Shown: positions 7,062 through 16,826, counted from the stretch's first letter. The stretch: 64,000 nt of DNA from Rhizobium sp. (GCA_027533385.1 JAPZUE010000004.1:248001-312000); one strand, 5' to 3'. The notes: generated from the sequence alone by a model not told the origin. Numbers and translations: made by a program.

Positions 7062-8639
7062 ATGGGATTGAAGATCGGATCGCCAAGGGAGATTTATGCC
7101 GGCGAGGCCCGCGTCGCGATGACGCCGGACAGCGCCATCCAGTTGCAGAAGCTCGGCTATGAATGTGTCATCGAAAGCGGCGCCGGCAAGGCTGCCGGTC
7201 TTTCGGACGATGCCTATCGTGCCGCCGGTGTGACGGTGGTCGAAACGGCCGCCGCGCTTTATGAAACGGCCGATATCATCGCCAAGGTGCGTCCGCCCGA
7301 GACGGCCGAAGTCGATCGTCTCGGTCCCGGCAAGACGCTGATCTCCTTTTTCTATCCGGCCCAGAATACCGCTCTGCTGGAGCAGGCCAAGGCCAAGGGC
7401 GCGACGGTTGTTGCCATGGACATGGTGCCGCGCATCAGCCGAGCCCAGAAGATGGACGCGCTGTCGTCGATGGCCAACATCGCCGGCTACCGCGCGGTGA
7501 TCGAGGCTGGCAACAATTTCGGCCGCTTCTTCACCGGTCAGGTGACCGCCGCCGGCAAGATCCCGCCGGCCAAGGTGCTGGTCATCGGCGCCGGTGTTGC
7601 CGGTCTTGCCGCGATCGGCACGAGCGTATCGCTTGGCGCTATCACCTATGCCTTCGACGTGCGCCCTGAGGTCGCCGAACAGATCGAGAGCATGGGGGCT
7701 GAATTCGTCTTCCTCGAGTTCGAGGCGACCCAGGATGGCGCCGCGACCGGCGGTTATGCTGCGCCGTCGTCGCCGGAATTCCGCGAGAAGCAGCTTGCCA
7801 AGTTCCGCGAACTGGCGCCCGAGATCGACATCGTCATTACCACGGCGCTGATCCCCGGTCGTGATGCACCGAAGCTCTGGCTTGCCGACATGGTGGCTGC
7901 GATGAAGCCCGGCTCCGTCGTTGTCGACCTCGCCGCCGAGCGTGGCGGCAACTGCGATCTGACCGTTCCGGACCAGAAGATCGTCTCCGACAATGGCGTG
8001 ACCATCGTCGGTTATACGGACTTCCCAAGCCGCATGGCGGCGCAGTCGTCGACGCTCTACTCGACCAATATCCGCCACATGATGACGGACCTGACGCCGG
8101 CCAAGGACGGCGTCGTCGTGCACAACATGGAAGACGATGTCATCCGTGGCGCGACCGTCACCAAGGACGGCGAGATCACCTATCCGCCGCCGCCGCCGAA
8201 GATCCAGGCGATTGCGGCTGCCAAGCCCAAGGAAAAAGTGAAGGAGTTGACGCCCGAGGAAAAGCGGGCGCAGGAAATCGCCGCCTTCAAGACGCAGACC
8301 CGCAACCAGGTGGCCTTGCTTGCCGGCGGCGGTGCACTTGTCCTGCTCGCAGGTCTTTATGCGCCGGCCAGCTTCATGAACCATTTCATCGTCTTCGTGC
8401 TCGCCTGCTTCGTCGGCTTCCAGGTCATCTGGAATGTCAGCCATTCGCTGCACACGCCGCTGATGGCGATCACCAATGCCATCTCCTCGATCATCATTCT
8501 GGGTGCCCTGATGCAGATCGGATCAGGCAACTTCCTGGTGATCATCCTCGCTGCGCTGTCGGTCCTGATGGCCGGTATCAACATCTTCGGTGGCTTCATG
8601 GTCACCCGGCGCATGCTCGCCATGTTCCAGAAGTCTTGA
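7062..8639 (+). CDS. pntA: NAD(P) transhydrogenase subunit alpha
   Basis: 525 residues. The N-terminal NAD(H)-binding domain I (about 1-385) contains the Rossmann motif [13 protein letters not shown] and the [15 protein letters not shown] region. A linker rich in Pro, Lys and Glu ([18 protein letters not shown]) leads to about four membrane helices (about 415-525). Domain I and membrane domain II are fused, as in E. coli; several Alphaproteobacteria have separate PntAA and PntAB. With PntB it couples hydride transfer from NADH to NADP+ to proton entry. The start is ATG 7062 with GGAG eight bases upstream; the frame extends further upstream without such a site. Confidence 0.95.
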   Translation: MGLKIGSPREIYAGEARVAMTPDSAIQLQKLGYECVIESGAGKAAGLSDDAYRAAGVTVVETAAALYETADIIAKVRPPETAEVDRLGPGKTLISFFYPAQNTALLEQAKAKGATVVAMDMVPRISRAQKMDALSSMANIAGYRAVIEAGNNFGRFFTGQVTAAGKIPPAKVLVIGAGVAGLAAIGTSVSLGAITYAFDVRPEVAEQIESMGAEFVFLEFEATQDGAATGGYAAPSSPEFREKQLAKFRELAPEIDIVITTALIPGRDAPKLWLADMVAAMKPGSVVVDLAAERGGNCDLTVPDQKIVSDNGVTIVGYTDFPSRMAAQSSTLYSTNIRHMMTDLTPAKDGVVVHNMEDDVIRGATVTKDGEITYPPPPPKIQAIAAAKPKEKVKELTPEEKRAQEIAAFKTQTRNQVALLAGGGALVLLAGLYAPASFMNHFIVFVLACFVGFQVIWNVSHSLHTPLMAITNAISSIIILGALMQIGSGNFLVIILAALSVLMAGINIFGGFMVTRRMLAMFQKS

Positions 8640-8660
8640 GTTAGGGGAGGGGACACACAC

Positions 8661-10163
8661 ATGGAATACGGATTCACCACAGCGGCCTATGTCGTCGCAG
8701 CCGTTCTCTTCATCCTGTCGCTCGGCGGCCTCTCCGGCCAGGAAAGCGCCAAGCGCGCCGTCTGGTACGGCATTGTCGGCATGGGGCTTGCGGTCGTCGC
8801 AACGCTTTACGGCCCCGGTGCGGGCAACTGGTTCGTCTCGGTCGTGATGATCGCCATCGGCGGCGCCATCGGCTGGGTCGTTGCCCAGCGCGTCCAGATG
8901 ACCGAAATGCCGCAGCTCGTTGCCGCCATGCATTCGCTGGTCGGTCTCGCCGCCGTCTTCATCGGCTTCAATGCCGAAATCGAGATGTGGCGGATTTCAA
9001 GTACGCTCGTGGCTGCCGGCCTCACCTCCTGTGAGGCGGCGCTCAGTGCCGTTGCCTGTGCAGCCCAGGGCGGGCAGGCGACGTTGTTTGGCGACTTTGC
9101 CGGTTTTGCTCTCAAGATTGCCGAAAAGTCCGGCGCCGAAATCGCCGTCCTGAAGATCGAGGTCTTCCTCGGCGTGTTCATCGGTGCGGTCACCTTCACC
9201 GGTTCGGTCATCGCCTATGGCAAGCTGGCCGGCAAGGTTGATGGCAAGGCGAAGAAGCTGCCCGGCGGTCATATGCTGAATGCCGGTGCCGCTCTCGGTT
9301 CGCTGATCCTCCTGGTGCTCTACTTCAACGGTGCCGGCAGCTGGACGCTGATCCTGATGACGCTGCTGGCACTCTTCATCGGCTACCACCTGATCATGGG
9401 CATTGGCGGCGCCGACATGCCGGTCGTTGTCTCGATGCTCAACAGCTATTCCGGCTGGGCGGCGGCTGCCATCGGCTTTTCGCTGTCGAACGATCTCCTG
9501 ATCGTTGTCGGTGCGCTGGTCGGCTCGTCGGGTGCGATCCTCTCCTACATCATGTGCAAGGCGATGAACCGCAGTTTCGTCTCGGTCATCCTCGGCGGCT
9601 TCGGCGGCACGACTGGTCCGCAGATGGAAGTCACGGGCGAGCAGATCGCCATCGACGGCGACGGCGTTGCCAATGCGCTCAATGATGCCGACAGCGTCAT
9701 CATCGTTCCGGGCTACGGCATGGCTGTCGCGCAGGCACAGCAGTCGGTCTCGGAACTGACCCGCAAGCTGCGCGCTGCCGGGAAGACGGTGCGCTTCGCC
9801 ATCCATCCGGTCGCCGGTCGTCTGCCGGGCCACATGAACGTGCTGCTCGCCGAAGCGAAGGTGCCCTACGACATCGTTCTGGAAATGGACGAGATCAACG
9901 AGGACTTCCCGGAAACGGACGTCGTCATCGTCATCGGCTCGAACGACATCGTCAACCCGGCGGCCCAGGAAGACCCGAACTCGCCGATCGCCGGCATGCC
10001 GGTTCTGGAAGTGTGGAAGGCCAAGCAGGTGTTCGTGTCCAAGCGCGGCCAGGGCACCGGCTATTCCGGGATCGAGAACCCGCTGTTCTACAAGGAGAAT
10101 ACGCGCATGTTCTACGGTGACGCGAAGAAGTCGATCGACAGCATCCTGCCGTTGATCAAGTAA
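8661..10163 (+). CDS. pntB: NAD(P) transhydrogenase subunit beta
   Basis: 500 residues. Nine or so membrane helices fill about 1-310 and are followed by the NADP(H)-binding domain III. This carries the fingerprint [12 protein letters not shown], plus [23 protein letters not shown] and the late motif [10 protein letters not shown]. It begins 21 bp after pntA behind a GGGGAGGGG-like site and forms one operon with it. It is longer than E. coli PntB (462). The excess falls in one loop after [14 protein letters not shown], about residues 98-160, ahead of the conserved [16 protein letters not shown]. Confidence 0.95.
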   Translation: MEYGFTTAAYVVAAVLFILSLGGLSGQESAKRAVWYGIVGMGLAVVATLYGPGAGNWFVSVVMIAIGGAIGWVVAQRVQMTEMPQLVAAMHSLVGLAAVFIGFNAEIEMWRISSTLVAAGLTSCEAALSAVACAAQGGQATLFGDFAGFALKIAEKSGAEIAVLKIEVFLGVFIGAVTFTGSVIAYGKLAGKVDGKAKKLPGGHMLNAGAALGSLILLVLYFNGAGSWTLILMTLLALFIGYHLIMGIGGADMPVVVSMLNSYSGWAAAAIGFSLSNDLLIVVGALVGSSGAILSYIMCKAMNRSFVSVILGGFGGTTGPQMEVTGEQIAIDGDGVANALNDADSVIIVPGYGMAVAQAQQSVSELTRKLRAAGKTVRFAIHPVAGRLPGHMNVLLAEAKVPYDIVLEMDEINEDFPETDVVIVIGSNDIVNPAAQEDPNSPIAGMPVLEVWKAKQVFVSKRGQGTGYSGIENPLFYKENTRMFYGDAKKSIDSILPLIK

Positions 10164-10186
10164 GCTTCGGATCAGATCTGAGCTTT

Positions 10187-10213
10187 AAAGCCGGGTGGTG
10201 ACGCCCGGCTTTT
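10187..10213 (+). terminator. Rho-independent terminator of pntAB
   Basis: AAAGCCGGG (10187-10195), loop of eight bases, CCCGGCTTTT (10204-10213): a GC-rich stem with flanking A and T runs, 24 bases after the pntB stop. Confidence 0.85.
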
Positions 10214-10295
10214 CTGCTTCCATGGGTTGCCGGGGAGAACTGGGCGTTAACCATAAACCGTGTAGACCATGGTGAGTGTGGCCGTAGGAGTTTTC

Positions 10296-11006
10296 GTGAG
10301 CACCAGGATTTTTCTCGTCAGCCTGTCGGCTGGTTTCATCGCAACGGCAGCCAATTCCGCCGATCTCGGTTCTGCCGATATTTCCCAGCCGCTGCCGACC
10401 GAAGGGGGCGTTGCCGACATCATCCACGACTGGGGCGGCGGCTATGTCGGTGTTGTCGGCGGTGGTGCCGTCGGCGAGGTGAAAACGCAGACGGGTTCCG
10501 GTACGTTGTTCTCCGAGACGCCCTTGCGCGGTGGTCTGGCCGGAGTGACGGCCGGTTACAACATCCAGAATGGCAACATGGTCTACGGCGTCGAGGCGGA
10601 TGTCTCCTGGGCGAAGGTCAAGGGCGACAAGGCCTGCGCTGGCTTCCCTTCCCAGACCTGCTACTATGAGCTGGGTTGGCAGGGTACGGCGCGGGCGCGC
10701 GTCGGTGTGGCCATGGACCGTACGCTTTTGTATGTGACCGGCGGTCTTGCCGTGGCCGGTGGCAAGGGTGGCGTGGACCCGATCCTCGGGGCGATCGACG
10801 GGCAAGACCAGCAGACCTATTTCGGCTACGTCGCCGGCGTGGGTGCCGAATATGCCATGACCGACGCGCTGAGCTTCAAGGCCGAGTACCTCTACACCGA
10901 TTACCGCCAGCGCACCTCGCCGCGTGGGACGGTTAGCCCGACAGATAGCTACAAGTCCGACCCTTCGAGCCACCTGTTCCGGGTTGGTGTGAATTACAGG
11001 TTTTGA
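10296..11006 (+). CDS. Outer-membrane beta-barrel protein (Omp25/RopB-like porin family)
   Basis: 236 residues. The signal peptide (STRIFLVSLSAGFIATAANSA) is probably cut after ANSA. Then come amphipathic strands with typical barrel features (GGGYVGVVGGGAVGEV, GVTAGYNIQNGNMVYGVEADVSW, ARARVGVAMDRTLLYVTGGLAV) and a terminal aromatic residue in VGVNYRF, the BAM recognition signal. The start is GTG 10296 with AGGAG five bases upstream; an ATG at 10269 is in frame but would push the signal peptide inward. These eight-strand barrels are abundant structural proteins in Rhizobiales; the exact role is unknown. Confidence 0.85.
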   Translation: MSTRIFLVSLSAGFIATAANSADLGSADISQPLPTEGGVADIIHDWGGGYVGVVGGGAVGEVKTQTGSGTLFSETPLRGGLAGVTAGYNIQNGNMVYGVEADVSWAKVKGDKACAGFPSQTCYYELGWQGTARARVGVAMDRTLLYVTGGLAVAGGKGGVDPILGAIDGQDQQTYFGYVAGVGAEYAMTDALSFKAEYLYTDYRQRTSPRGTVSPTDSYKSDPSSHLFRVGVNYRF

Positions 11007-11029
11007 TTTGCACATCCGCTAAAGACAGA

Positions 11030-11058
11030 AAAAACCCCGCCACGTTAGCGGGGTTTTT
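11030..11058. terminator. Bidirectional terminator between convergent genes
   Basis: AAAAACCCCGC, loop of seven bases, GCGGGGTTTTT. It lies between the barrel gene stop (11006) and the convergent stop at 11073, with A/T runs on both sides, so it serves both strands. Confidence 0.85.
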
Positions 11059-11072
11059 CACTTAGATGCCGA

Positions 11073-11915
11073 TCAAACATCCGCCTTGAACGTCTGCTTC
11101 TGCGTGCCGAGCCCCTCGATGCCGAGCTCGACCACGTCGCCGGCCTTCAGGAACTGCGGCGGCTTCATGCCCAGCCCAACGCCCGGGGGCGTGCCGGTTG
11201 AGATGACGTCGCCGGGATGCAGGCTCATGAACTGGCTGAGATAGGAAACGAGATGCGCGACGCCATAGACCATGGTCTTCGACGAGCCGTCCTGCATCAT
11301 CTTGCCATTGACCGAAAGCCACATCTTGAGGTTCTGCGGATCAGAAATCTCGTCCTTGGTGACGAGCCAGGGGCCGATCGGGCCGAAGGTGTCGCAGGAC
11401 TTGCCCTTGGTCCATTGTCCCGCACGCTCCGTTTGGAAGGCGCGTTCGGAGACGTCGTGGGAGACGCAGTAGCCGGCGACGTAGTCCATGGCGTCGGCTT
11501 CCGAGACGTATTTCGCGGTCTTGCCGATGACGACGCCGAGTTCGACTTCCCAGTCGGTCTTTTCCGAGGTGCGCGGGATCAGCACGTCGTCGTTCGGACC
11601 GCAGATGGCAGACGTCGCCTTCATGAAGATGACCGGCTCCGGCGGGACCGTTGCGCCGGTTTCGGCGGCGTGGTCGGAATAGTTGAGGCCGATGCAGATG
11701 AACTTGCCTGTGCCAGAGACGCAGGCGCCGATGCGGTCGACGGCGATTTCCGGCAGCGAGGCCGGATCGAGGGCGGCGATTTTCGCCAGACCTTCCGGCG
11801 AAATGGCGGCACCGCCGATATCGGCGACATGGCCCGAGAGGTCACGAACCTTGCCGTCCTTGTCTAGGATCGCAGGCTTTTCCTGACCCAGCGGGCCAAC
11901 GCGCATCAGTTTCAT
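11073..11915 (-). CDS. Fumarylacetoacetate hydrolase-family enzyme, likely 2,4-diketo-3-deoxy-L-fuconate hydrolase
   Basis: 280 residues. The FAH fold is shown by FICIGLNYSDHAAETG, PVIFMKATSAICGP, the metal-binding EVELGVVIGK and GYCVSHDVSER segments, and PGDVISTGTPPGVGLGMKPP. The family hydrolyses C-C bonds of beta-diketo acids. The adjacent SDR strongly resembles 2-keto-3-deoxy-fuconate-type dehydrogenases, so a role as the last step of non-phosphorylated L-fucose (or similar deoxysugar) degradation, giving pyruvate and lactate, is the best inference. Ureidoglycolate lyase-like activity is an alternative. It lies 21 bp downstream of the SDR in the same operon. Confidence 0.85.
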   Translation of the reverse strand: MKLMRVGPLGQEKPAILDKDGKVRDLSGHVADIGGAAISPEGLAKIAALDPASLPEIAVDRIGACVSGTGKFICIGLNYSDHAAETGATVPPEPVIFMKATSAICGPNDDVLIPRTSEKTDWEVELGVVIGKTAKYVSEADAMDYVAGYCVSHDVSERAFQTERAGQWTKGKSCDTFGPIGPWLVTKDEISDPQNLKMWLSVNGKMMQDGSSKTMVYGVAHLVSYLSQFMSLHPGDVISTGTPPGVGLGMKPPQFLKAGDVVELGIEGLGTQKQTFKADV

Positions 11916-11936
11916 GGTCGTATTCCTTCCTGACTA

Positions 11937-12665
11937 TTAGATCGTCCAGCCGCCGTCGATGGCATAGGCCTGGCCCGAGGTATAGGTGGCGCCGGCGAGA
12001 TAGACGGCAAGATCGGCGATTTCTTCCGGCGTGCCCAAGCGGCCCATGGGCTGGCGGGCGATGAAGGCGGCACGGGCGGCGTCATAGTCACCTTGAGCGC
12101 GCATACGGTCCTGCAGTGAGGGGCTTTCGACCGTGCCCGGGCAGATCGCATTGCAGCGGATGCCTTGCGTCACATAGTCGGCGGCGACGGATTTGGTCAG
12201 GCCGATCACGGCCGCCTTGGTGACAGTATAGGCGAAGCGGTTCGGCACGCCTTTGATCGAGCTTGCGACCGAGGCCATGTTGATGATCGAGCCGTCGCCG
12301 CGTTCCAGCATGGCCGGCAGGACCGCGCGGATGGTGCGGATCATCGCACGGACATTGAGGTCGAGCGCGAAGTCGAGATCCTTGTCCGGCATGTCGAGGA
12401 TCGTGCCGGCATGGACGAAGCCGGCGCAGTTGAACAGTACGTCGAAGGGGCCGGTCTCGGCGACCACGGCCTTCACCGCTTCGTCGTTCAGAACGTCGAG
12501 TTTGCGCGTCGTAATCCCGGCCTCACCGTTCAGGCTCGCCAGGGCATCCGTGTTGATATCGGTCGCAACGACCGTTGCTCCGGCGCGGGCAAAGGCAAGC
12601 GCACTGGCGCGGCCGATGCCCTGGCCAGCGGCCGTCACCAGCACATGCTTCTTCTCAAGGTTCAT
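11937..12665 (-). CDS. SDR oxidoreductase, likely 2-keto-3-deoxy-L-fuconate dehydrogenase
   Basis: 242 residues, classical SDR. The cofactor motif is TAAGQGIG with Asp in ATDIN, favouring NAD over NADP. NCAGF follows; the catalytic residues are Ser in NMASVASS and Tyr/Lys in YTVTKAAVIGLTKS; the end is IDGGWTI. The pattern closely recalls mammalian DHRS6/BDH2 and bacterial 2-keto-3-deoxy-fuconate dehydrogenases. Operon context with the FAH-family hydrolase and a lactonase-like amidohydrolase supports a sugar-acid pathway. A 3-hydroxybutyrate dehydrogenase-like activity is an alternative. Divergent from the IclR regulator. Confidence 0.85.
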   Translation of the reverse strand: MNLEKKHVLVTAAGQGIGRASALAFARAGATVVATDINTDALASLNGEAGITTRKLDVLNDEAVKAVVAETGPFDVLFNCAGFVHAGTILDMPDKDLDFALDLNVRAMIRTIRAVLPAMLERGDGSIINMASVASSIKGVPNRFAYTVTKAAVIGLTKSVAADYVTQGIRCNAICPGTVESPSLQDRMRAQGDYDAARAAFIARQPMGRLGTPEEIADLAVYLAGATYTSGQAYAIDGGWTI

Positions 12666-12801
12666 GCTCTAGGCTCCTCCAGCCGATCCCTCGTCACTCG
12701 ACCCTTGCATATTCTCATCGTCGATGCGAGCATCATTCATATGCAAAACATTTATTCATAAACGTCAAGGCCAGACCTCGGACTTCAAGGAGAGAAATGA
12801 C
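12666..12801. promoter_or_regulatory. Divergent control region between SDR operon and iclR gene
   Basis: Base composition becomes locally AT-rich (about 12720-12765: ATTCATATGC, then AAAACATTTATTCATAA). TATG and CATA occur as spaced inverted halves across TATGCAAAACATTTATTCATA, which could be an IclR operator overlapping both promoters. No clean -35/-10 pair can be called. Confidence 0.35.
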
Positions 12802-13602
12802 GTGAATGACCTCGACCAGGACCGCTACCGGGCGCCGGCGCTCGACAAGGGGCTCGATATCATCGAGCTTCTGGCGGGCGTCGATGGCGGCTTGAGCCAG
12901 GCCGAGATCGCCAAGAAACTCGACCGCAGTCCCAATGAATTCTACCGGATGCTCGACCGGCTGGTGAAACGTGGCTATGTCGCGCGGCTCGATGGTGATC
13001 GTTACGTGCTGACGCTGAAGCTTTTTGGCCTCGCGCAGCTGCATGCGCCGACCCGGCGGCTCGCCTCGCTGGCCATGCCGCTGATGCGCGAGCTGGCCGA
13101 GATCACCCGGCAGGAGAACCACATCGTCGTTTATGACCGGGGCCATCCGGTGGTCATCGCGCAGCTGGAGGCGCCGGGTTATTGGGGGATCTCGATCCGG
13201 GTCGGCTCGCGCATGGGGCTGTTCGATACCGGCTCCGGCCATGTCTTGCTCGCCTTTCGAAGCCCGGAGGTGCGCGCCATGATGGTCGCTGAGCACGTGG
13301 CGAGCGGTGGGCCGGATGGGCGGATGACGGAGGCCTTCATCGCCAGGCTCGACCTGATCCGGGCGCGTGGCTACGAGATGATGCCGAGCGCGCAGACCGC
13401 CGGTGTCATCAATCTCTCGGCCCCGATCGTCAGTGCCGATGGCGAGACCATCGGGGCGCTCACCATCCCCTACATCACCATCATCAATGCGCCCGAGGCG
13501 CCCGACATCAACAGAACGATCGAAGCGTTGACCGCAACGGCACGGCGGATCTCGGAACTTGCCGGTGCCGGTCTGGGGACGGACGTTTCGGATACGAATT
13601 GA
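12802..13602 (+). CDS. IclR-family transcriptional regulator
   Basis: 266 residues. The N-terminal winged helix (ALDKGLDIIELLAGVDGGLSQAEIAKKL) has the recognition region RSPNEFYRMLDRLVKRGYV. The C-terminal effector domain (about 85-255) carries IclR marks such as GSGHVLLAF and NLSAPIVSADGETIGALTI. I start at GTG 12802 because AGGAG lies nine bases upstream; a longer frame from ATG 12724 would run through the operator region. It probably senses an intermediate of the neighbouring sugar-acid pathway and controls both divergent units. Confidence 0.85.
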   Translation: MNDLDQDRYRAPALDKGLDIIELLAGVDGGLSQAEIAKKLDRSPNEFYRMLDRLVKRGYVARLDGDRYVLTLKLFGLAQLHAPTRRLASLAMPLMRELAEITRQENHIVVYDRGHPVVIAQLEAPGYWGISIRVGSRMGLFDTGSGHVLLAFRSPEVRAMMVAEHVASGGPDGRMTEAFIARLDLIRARGYEMMPSAQTAGVINLSAPIVSADGETIGALTIPYITIINAPEAPDINRTIEALTATARRISELAGAGLGTDVSDTN

Positions 13603-13630
13603 GTTTCAACGGCCTTGGGAGGGGCCTTGC

Positions 13631-14470
13631 ATGATCATCGATACCCATCTGCATCTCATTTATCGCGACCGTCTGACCTATCCCTGGCTGAAGGATGTCC
13701 CGGCGCTCGATGCCGATTTCACTTGGGAGACCTATGCGCGGGAGGCGCGTCGTCTCGGGATCTCCTCGGTGCTGCATATGGAGGTGGATGTGGCGCCCGC
13801 GGATATCCCTGCGGAAACCGCGATGGTCCAGGAAATGTCCCGCGCCCCCGAGAGCTTGCTGCGAGGGGTAATCGCCTCCTGCCGGCCGGAAGATCCGGGC
13901 TTTGCCGCCTATCTGGAGGCGCAGCGGGCAAACCCGTTCGTCAAGGGCTTTCGCCGCGTGCTGCATGTGGTGCCGGATGATGTGTCCGAGGGCGCGCTGT
14001 TCCGCGAAAACGTGAAGCGGCTGTCCGGTACAGGCCTCACCTTCGATCTCTGCATGCTGCCGCATCAGATCGACAAGGCGAAGGCGCTGGTCGATCTTGC
14101 GCCCGATGTTACCTTCATCCTCGACCATTGCGGGGTGCCAGATATCAAGGGGCATGGCTATGAAACGTGGAAGACCGGGATCACCGACATCGCCACACGC
14201 GACAATGTCAGCGTGAAGATCTCCGGCATCCCGGCCTATGGCGATCTGGAGAACTGGACGCTCGAAGACCTCAAACCCTGTTTCGAGCACACGATCGCAT
14301 CCTTCGGCTTCGACCGTGCGATCTGGGGTTCGGACTGGCCGGTCTGCACGCTGGGCGGGGGGCTCTCGACCTGGGTCGCGACGACGCAGGCGCTGCTGCA
14401 TGGCTGCACGAAAGACGAAAAGGATAAGCTTTTCTCGGGCAACGCCCGGGGGATCTGGCAGCTCGGCTAA
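13631..14470 (+). CDS. Amidohydrolase-family lactonase-like protein (COG3618, L-fuconolactonase type)
   Basis: 279 residues, a TIM-barrel amidohydrolase. The first metal motif is DTHLHLI, the mid-barrel HCG (ILDHCGVPD) and the late GSDWPVCTLGGG carrying the catalytic Asp. COG3618 members hydrolyse sugar lactones (L-fuconolactone, L-rhamnonolactone) or pyrone dicarboxylates. With the fuconate-type SDR and FAH hydrolase across the iclR gene, a lactonase for the same deoxysugar is the best guess. GGGAGGGG precedes the start. It follows iclR by 28 bp, so the two are probably cotranscribed. Confidence 0.8.
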   Translation: MIIDTHLHLIYRDRLTYPWLKDVPALDADFTWETYAREARRLGISSVLHMEVDVAPADIPAETAMVQEMSRAPESLLRGVIASCRPEDPGFAAYLEAQRANPFVKGFRRVLHVVPDDVSEGALFRENVKRLSGTGLTFDLCMLPHQIDKAKALVDLAPDVTFILDHCGVPDIKGHGYETWKTGITDIATRDNVSVKISGIPAYGDLENWTLEDLKPCFEHTIASFGFDRAIWGSDWPVCTLGGGLSTWVATTQALLHGCTKDEKDKLFSGNARGIWQLG

Positions 14471-15147
14471 CGCGTCTTGCCGCGTTCGGCCATGAGGCGG
14501 CGGAGATAGCCGCGCATGGCGATGATGAGGGCCTCGATGTCCTCATTGGAGGCGGAGAGATCGTCCAGGGCGTAGCTCTGCAGGATGATGCCGTCGATGC
14601 CGATCAGCATCTGCCGGCCGACTGCCCGGCCGATCTGGCGAAGCTCTTCATCGCTGTCATCTTCGAAAACGAGATGGCCGTAGAAATCGATATAGGCGTT
14701 GTACTGTTTTGCCGCGAGCCATTCGGAACCCTTGGTGCGCAGGGCGTAGAGGGTCAATTCCGTCTGGGCGATCTGCTTGTTGCGGGTGCGCTGGATGTAG
14801 CGCCAGCTGGCCCGGATCAGCGCCTCTACGCGATCCTCGGGCGCCGGCGGCAGGGCGACATCGGCGCGATAGGCAGTGTCCATCTCAGCGATCAGATCTT
14901 CGAGCACGGCGAGCAGCAGGCTCTCCTTGCTGTCGAAGTAGTAATGCAGCGTCGCGAGCTTCACGCCTGCGGATGCTGCAATCCGGCGGGTGGTCAGCGC
15001 CTCCATGCCACCTTCCTCAAGCGCCTCTCGCGCACCCTTGATGATCCGCACGCGGGTCTCCAACCCCTTGCGGGTGGCGCCCGCCGGGCGGCCGCGAGGG
15101 CTGCCGCTTGTTGGCTGCCGGGGTTTGGCGTCTGCTGCTTCCCTCAT
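14467..15147 (-). CDS. TetR-family transcriptional regulator
   Basis: 226 residues. A basic, proline-rich N-terminal extension (PRQPTSGSPRGRPAGATRKG) precedes the helix-turn-helix at about 30-80, with recognition part ASAGVKLATLHYYFDSKESLL. A large helical ligand-binding domain follows. It is the last gene of the minus-strand operon that starts with the polyamine-type ATPase, and its start overlaps the YtcJ-like stop by four bases. It probably represses the operon in response to the transported amine or its breakdown product. Confidence 0.85.
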   Translation of the reverse strand: MREAADAKPRQPTSGSPRGRPAGATRKGLETRVRIIKGAREALEEGGMEALTTRRIAASAGVKLATLHYYFDSKESLLLAVLEDLIAEMDTAYRADVALPPAPEDRVEALIRASWRYIQRTRNKQIAQTELTLYALRTKGSEWLAAKQYNAYIDFYGHLVFEDDSDEELRQIGRAVGRQMLIGIDGIILQSYALDDLSASNEDIEALIIAMRGYLRRLMAERGKTR

Positions 15148-16826
15148 CGAGCGCCTCCGGCGTCGAAAGTGATGCGGCCATCGCAGATGGTGATAGCGGA
15201 GCGGACCGTATCCATGATCTCGTCGGGTGTGACGGTTTCGATGTCCCTGGTGAGGATCACGACGTCTGCGAGATAGCCTGCTTTCAGCATGCCCTTGCGG
15301 TCTTCCATGAATTCCACCCAGGCACCGATCGCCGTATAGGCTTCAAGCGCCTCCATCAGCGAGAAGCGCTGGTCCTTCAGGCCCTCCTTCCAGGACTTGC
15401 GGGTCAGCGCATCCTGGATGCATTGGAAAGGTGAGACGGGCGAGACCGGCCAGTCGGAGGCGAAGACGACGGGGGCGCCGGATTCCTTCATCGTCCGCCA
15501 GGCATAGGCATAGTCCCAGCGATCCTCGCCGATCTTCCAGGTTGTGGGCTCTGCCGGGAAGCAGGTGCCGCCGGGATAATGGACGGGCTGCATGGAGGCG
15601 ACGATGCCGAGCTCGGCAAAGCGCGGGATATCGTCCGGATGGATGATTTCGATGTGTTCGATGCGGTGGCGGTTGCCGCGTAGGCCATTTGCCTTCACCG
15701 CCGCCTCATAGCCGTCGAGCGTCTGGCGGATGGCAGCGCTGCCGATCGCGTGGACGGCGACCTGCAGGCCGAGCGCATCGGCCTTGGTGGCGATGGCATT
15801 GAAGGCTTCGGGCGTGAACAGCGGCTCATAGGTGTAGCCCGGCCTGTCGCCGTAGCCGTCGAGCATGTAAGCCGTCTGGCTGTCGAGCACGCCGTCCATG
15901 AAGACCTTGACGAAATCGCCGCGCAGCATGCCGGTGGCGAATTCCTTCTTCCAGGCGGCCGCCTTGTCGAGATCCTCCAGGGCCATGAAGTTCTTCATGT
16001 GATAGGGAATGCGGATGCGGCAGGAGAGTTCGCCCGAAAGCTCCAGATCGCGCATCAGCCGCAGCTGATAGTGATTGCCGTCGAAATTCTGGATCGAGGT
16101 GACGCCCCAGGAGGCGCAGTAGTCGAGGCCGGCCTTCAGGATGGCGCGGTCGAGGGCGAATTGCTCTGGCGTGACATTCTCGGGGTCCATGCCGGTCACC
16201 ATGCCGAGTTCCTCGCGGCCACCGGTGGAGGCGAGCGCTGAGACCGGGCCGAAAGCATTGCCCTCGCGCAACTCGCCATTGGCGAGGCCATCCGGCCCCA
16301 TGACGATCTCGTTGCCGATGCCGACATCCTTGCCCTGCAGAATGCCTGCCTTCTCCAGCGCTGCCGTGTTGGCCCAGGCGGTGTGATGGTCGGGCGCGAA
16401 CATCATGAAGGGACGGTCCGGCAGGATCGCATCGAGGTGATGGCGGGTGCAGGGCTCGGTGAGCGAAATGATCGAGTAGTCGGCGGAGAAGCCCATGAGC
16501 AGCGGCTCGTCCGGGTTCTTTTCTGCATAGTCGAGGATGGCGGATTTCAGGGCCTCGAAGCCCTGGATGCCATGCAGGTTCAGCTGGCGCAGCGACACCG
16601 AGCCCGGGAAGATGTGCATATGGGCTTCGTTGAAGCCGGGCATGACGGTGGCACCCTTGGCGTCGATCCGTTGAGTGTTCGGACCGGCCATAGCCTCGAT
16701 CTCGGATCGTGTGCCGACGGCGAGAATGCGGTTGCCGGCAAGAGCAACCGCTTCGGCCCGGGGAGCCGCCGCGTCCATGGTGAGGACCGGGCCGTTGATG
16801 ATGATGATGTCTGCGGTGGTTGCCAT
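15144..16826 (-). CDS. YtcJ-like metal-dependent amidohydrolase
   Basis: 560 residues. The N-terminal beta-sandwich carries IIINGPVLTMD; then come the barrel with metal motif FNEAHMHIF, a likely metal-bridging lysine in FVKVFMDGVLDSQTA, histidines in VAVHAIGSAA and HRIEHIEIIHPDD, and the catalytic Asp in VFASDWPVSP. This family cleaves exocyclic amides, carbamates or formamides. The ATG at 16826 has GGAG six bases upstream; the longer frame is not needed. Placed after a beta-lactamase-fold gene and an amine importer, it likely acts on an imported N-acyl or N-formyl compound. Confidence 0.9.
   Translation of the reverse strand: MATTADIIIINGPVLTMDAAAPRAEAVALAGNRILAVGTRSEIEAMAGPNTQRIDAKGATVMPGFNEAHMHIFPGSVSLRQLNLHGIQGFEALKSAILDYAEKNPDEPLLMGFSADYSIISLTEPCTRHHLDAILPDRPFMMFAPDHHTAWANTAALEKAGILQGKDVGIGNEIVMGPDGLANGELREGNAFGPVSALASTGGREELGMVTGMDPENVTPEQFALDRAILKAGLDYCASWGVTSIQNFDGNHYQLRLMRDLELSGELSCRIRIPYHMKNFMALEDLDKAAAWKKEFATGMLRGDFVKVFMDGVLDSQTAYMLDGYGDRPGYTYEPLFTPEAFNAIATKADALGLQVAVHAIGSAAIRQTLDGYEAAVKANGLRGNRHRIEHIEIIHPDDIPRFAELGIVASMQPVHYPGGTCFPAEPTTWKIGEDRWDYAYAWRTMKESGAPVVFASDWPVSPVSPFQCIQDALTRKSWKEGLKDQRFSLMEALEAYTAIGAWVEFMEDRKGMLKAGYLADVVILTRDIETVTPDEIMDTVRSAITICDGRITFDAGGAR

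Noticed and set aside
5748..8453. A 901-codon open frame on the minus strand opposite the Crp/Fnr and pntA genes
   Set aside because: It is antisense to two clearly recognisable genes, its translation is low-complexity Arg/His/Asp-rich, and it arises from high-GC third positions.
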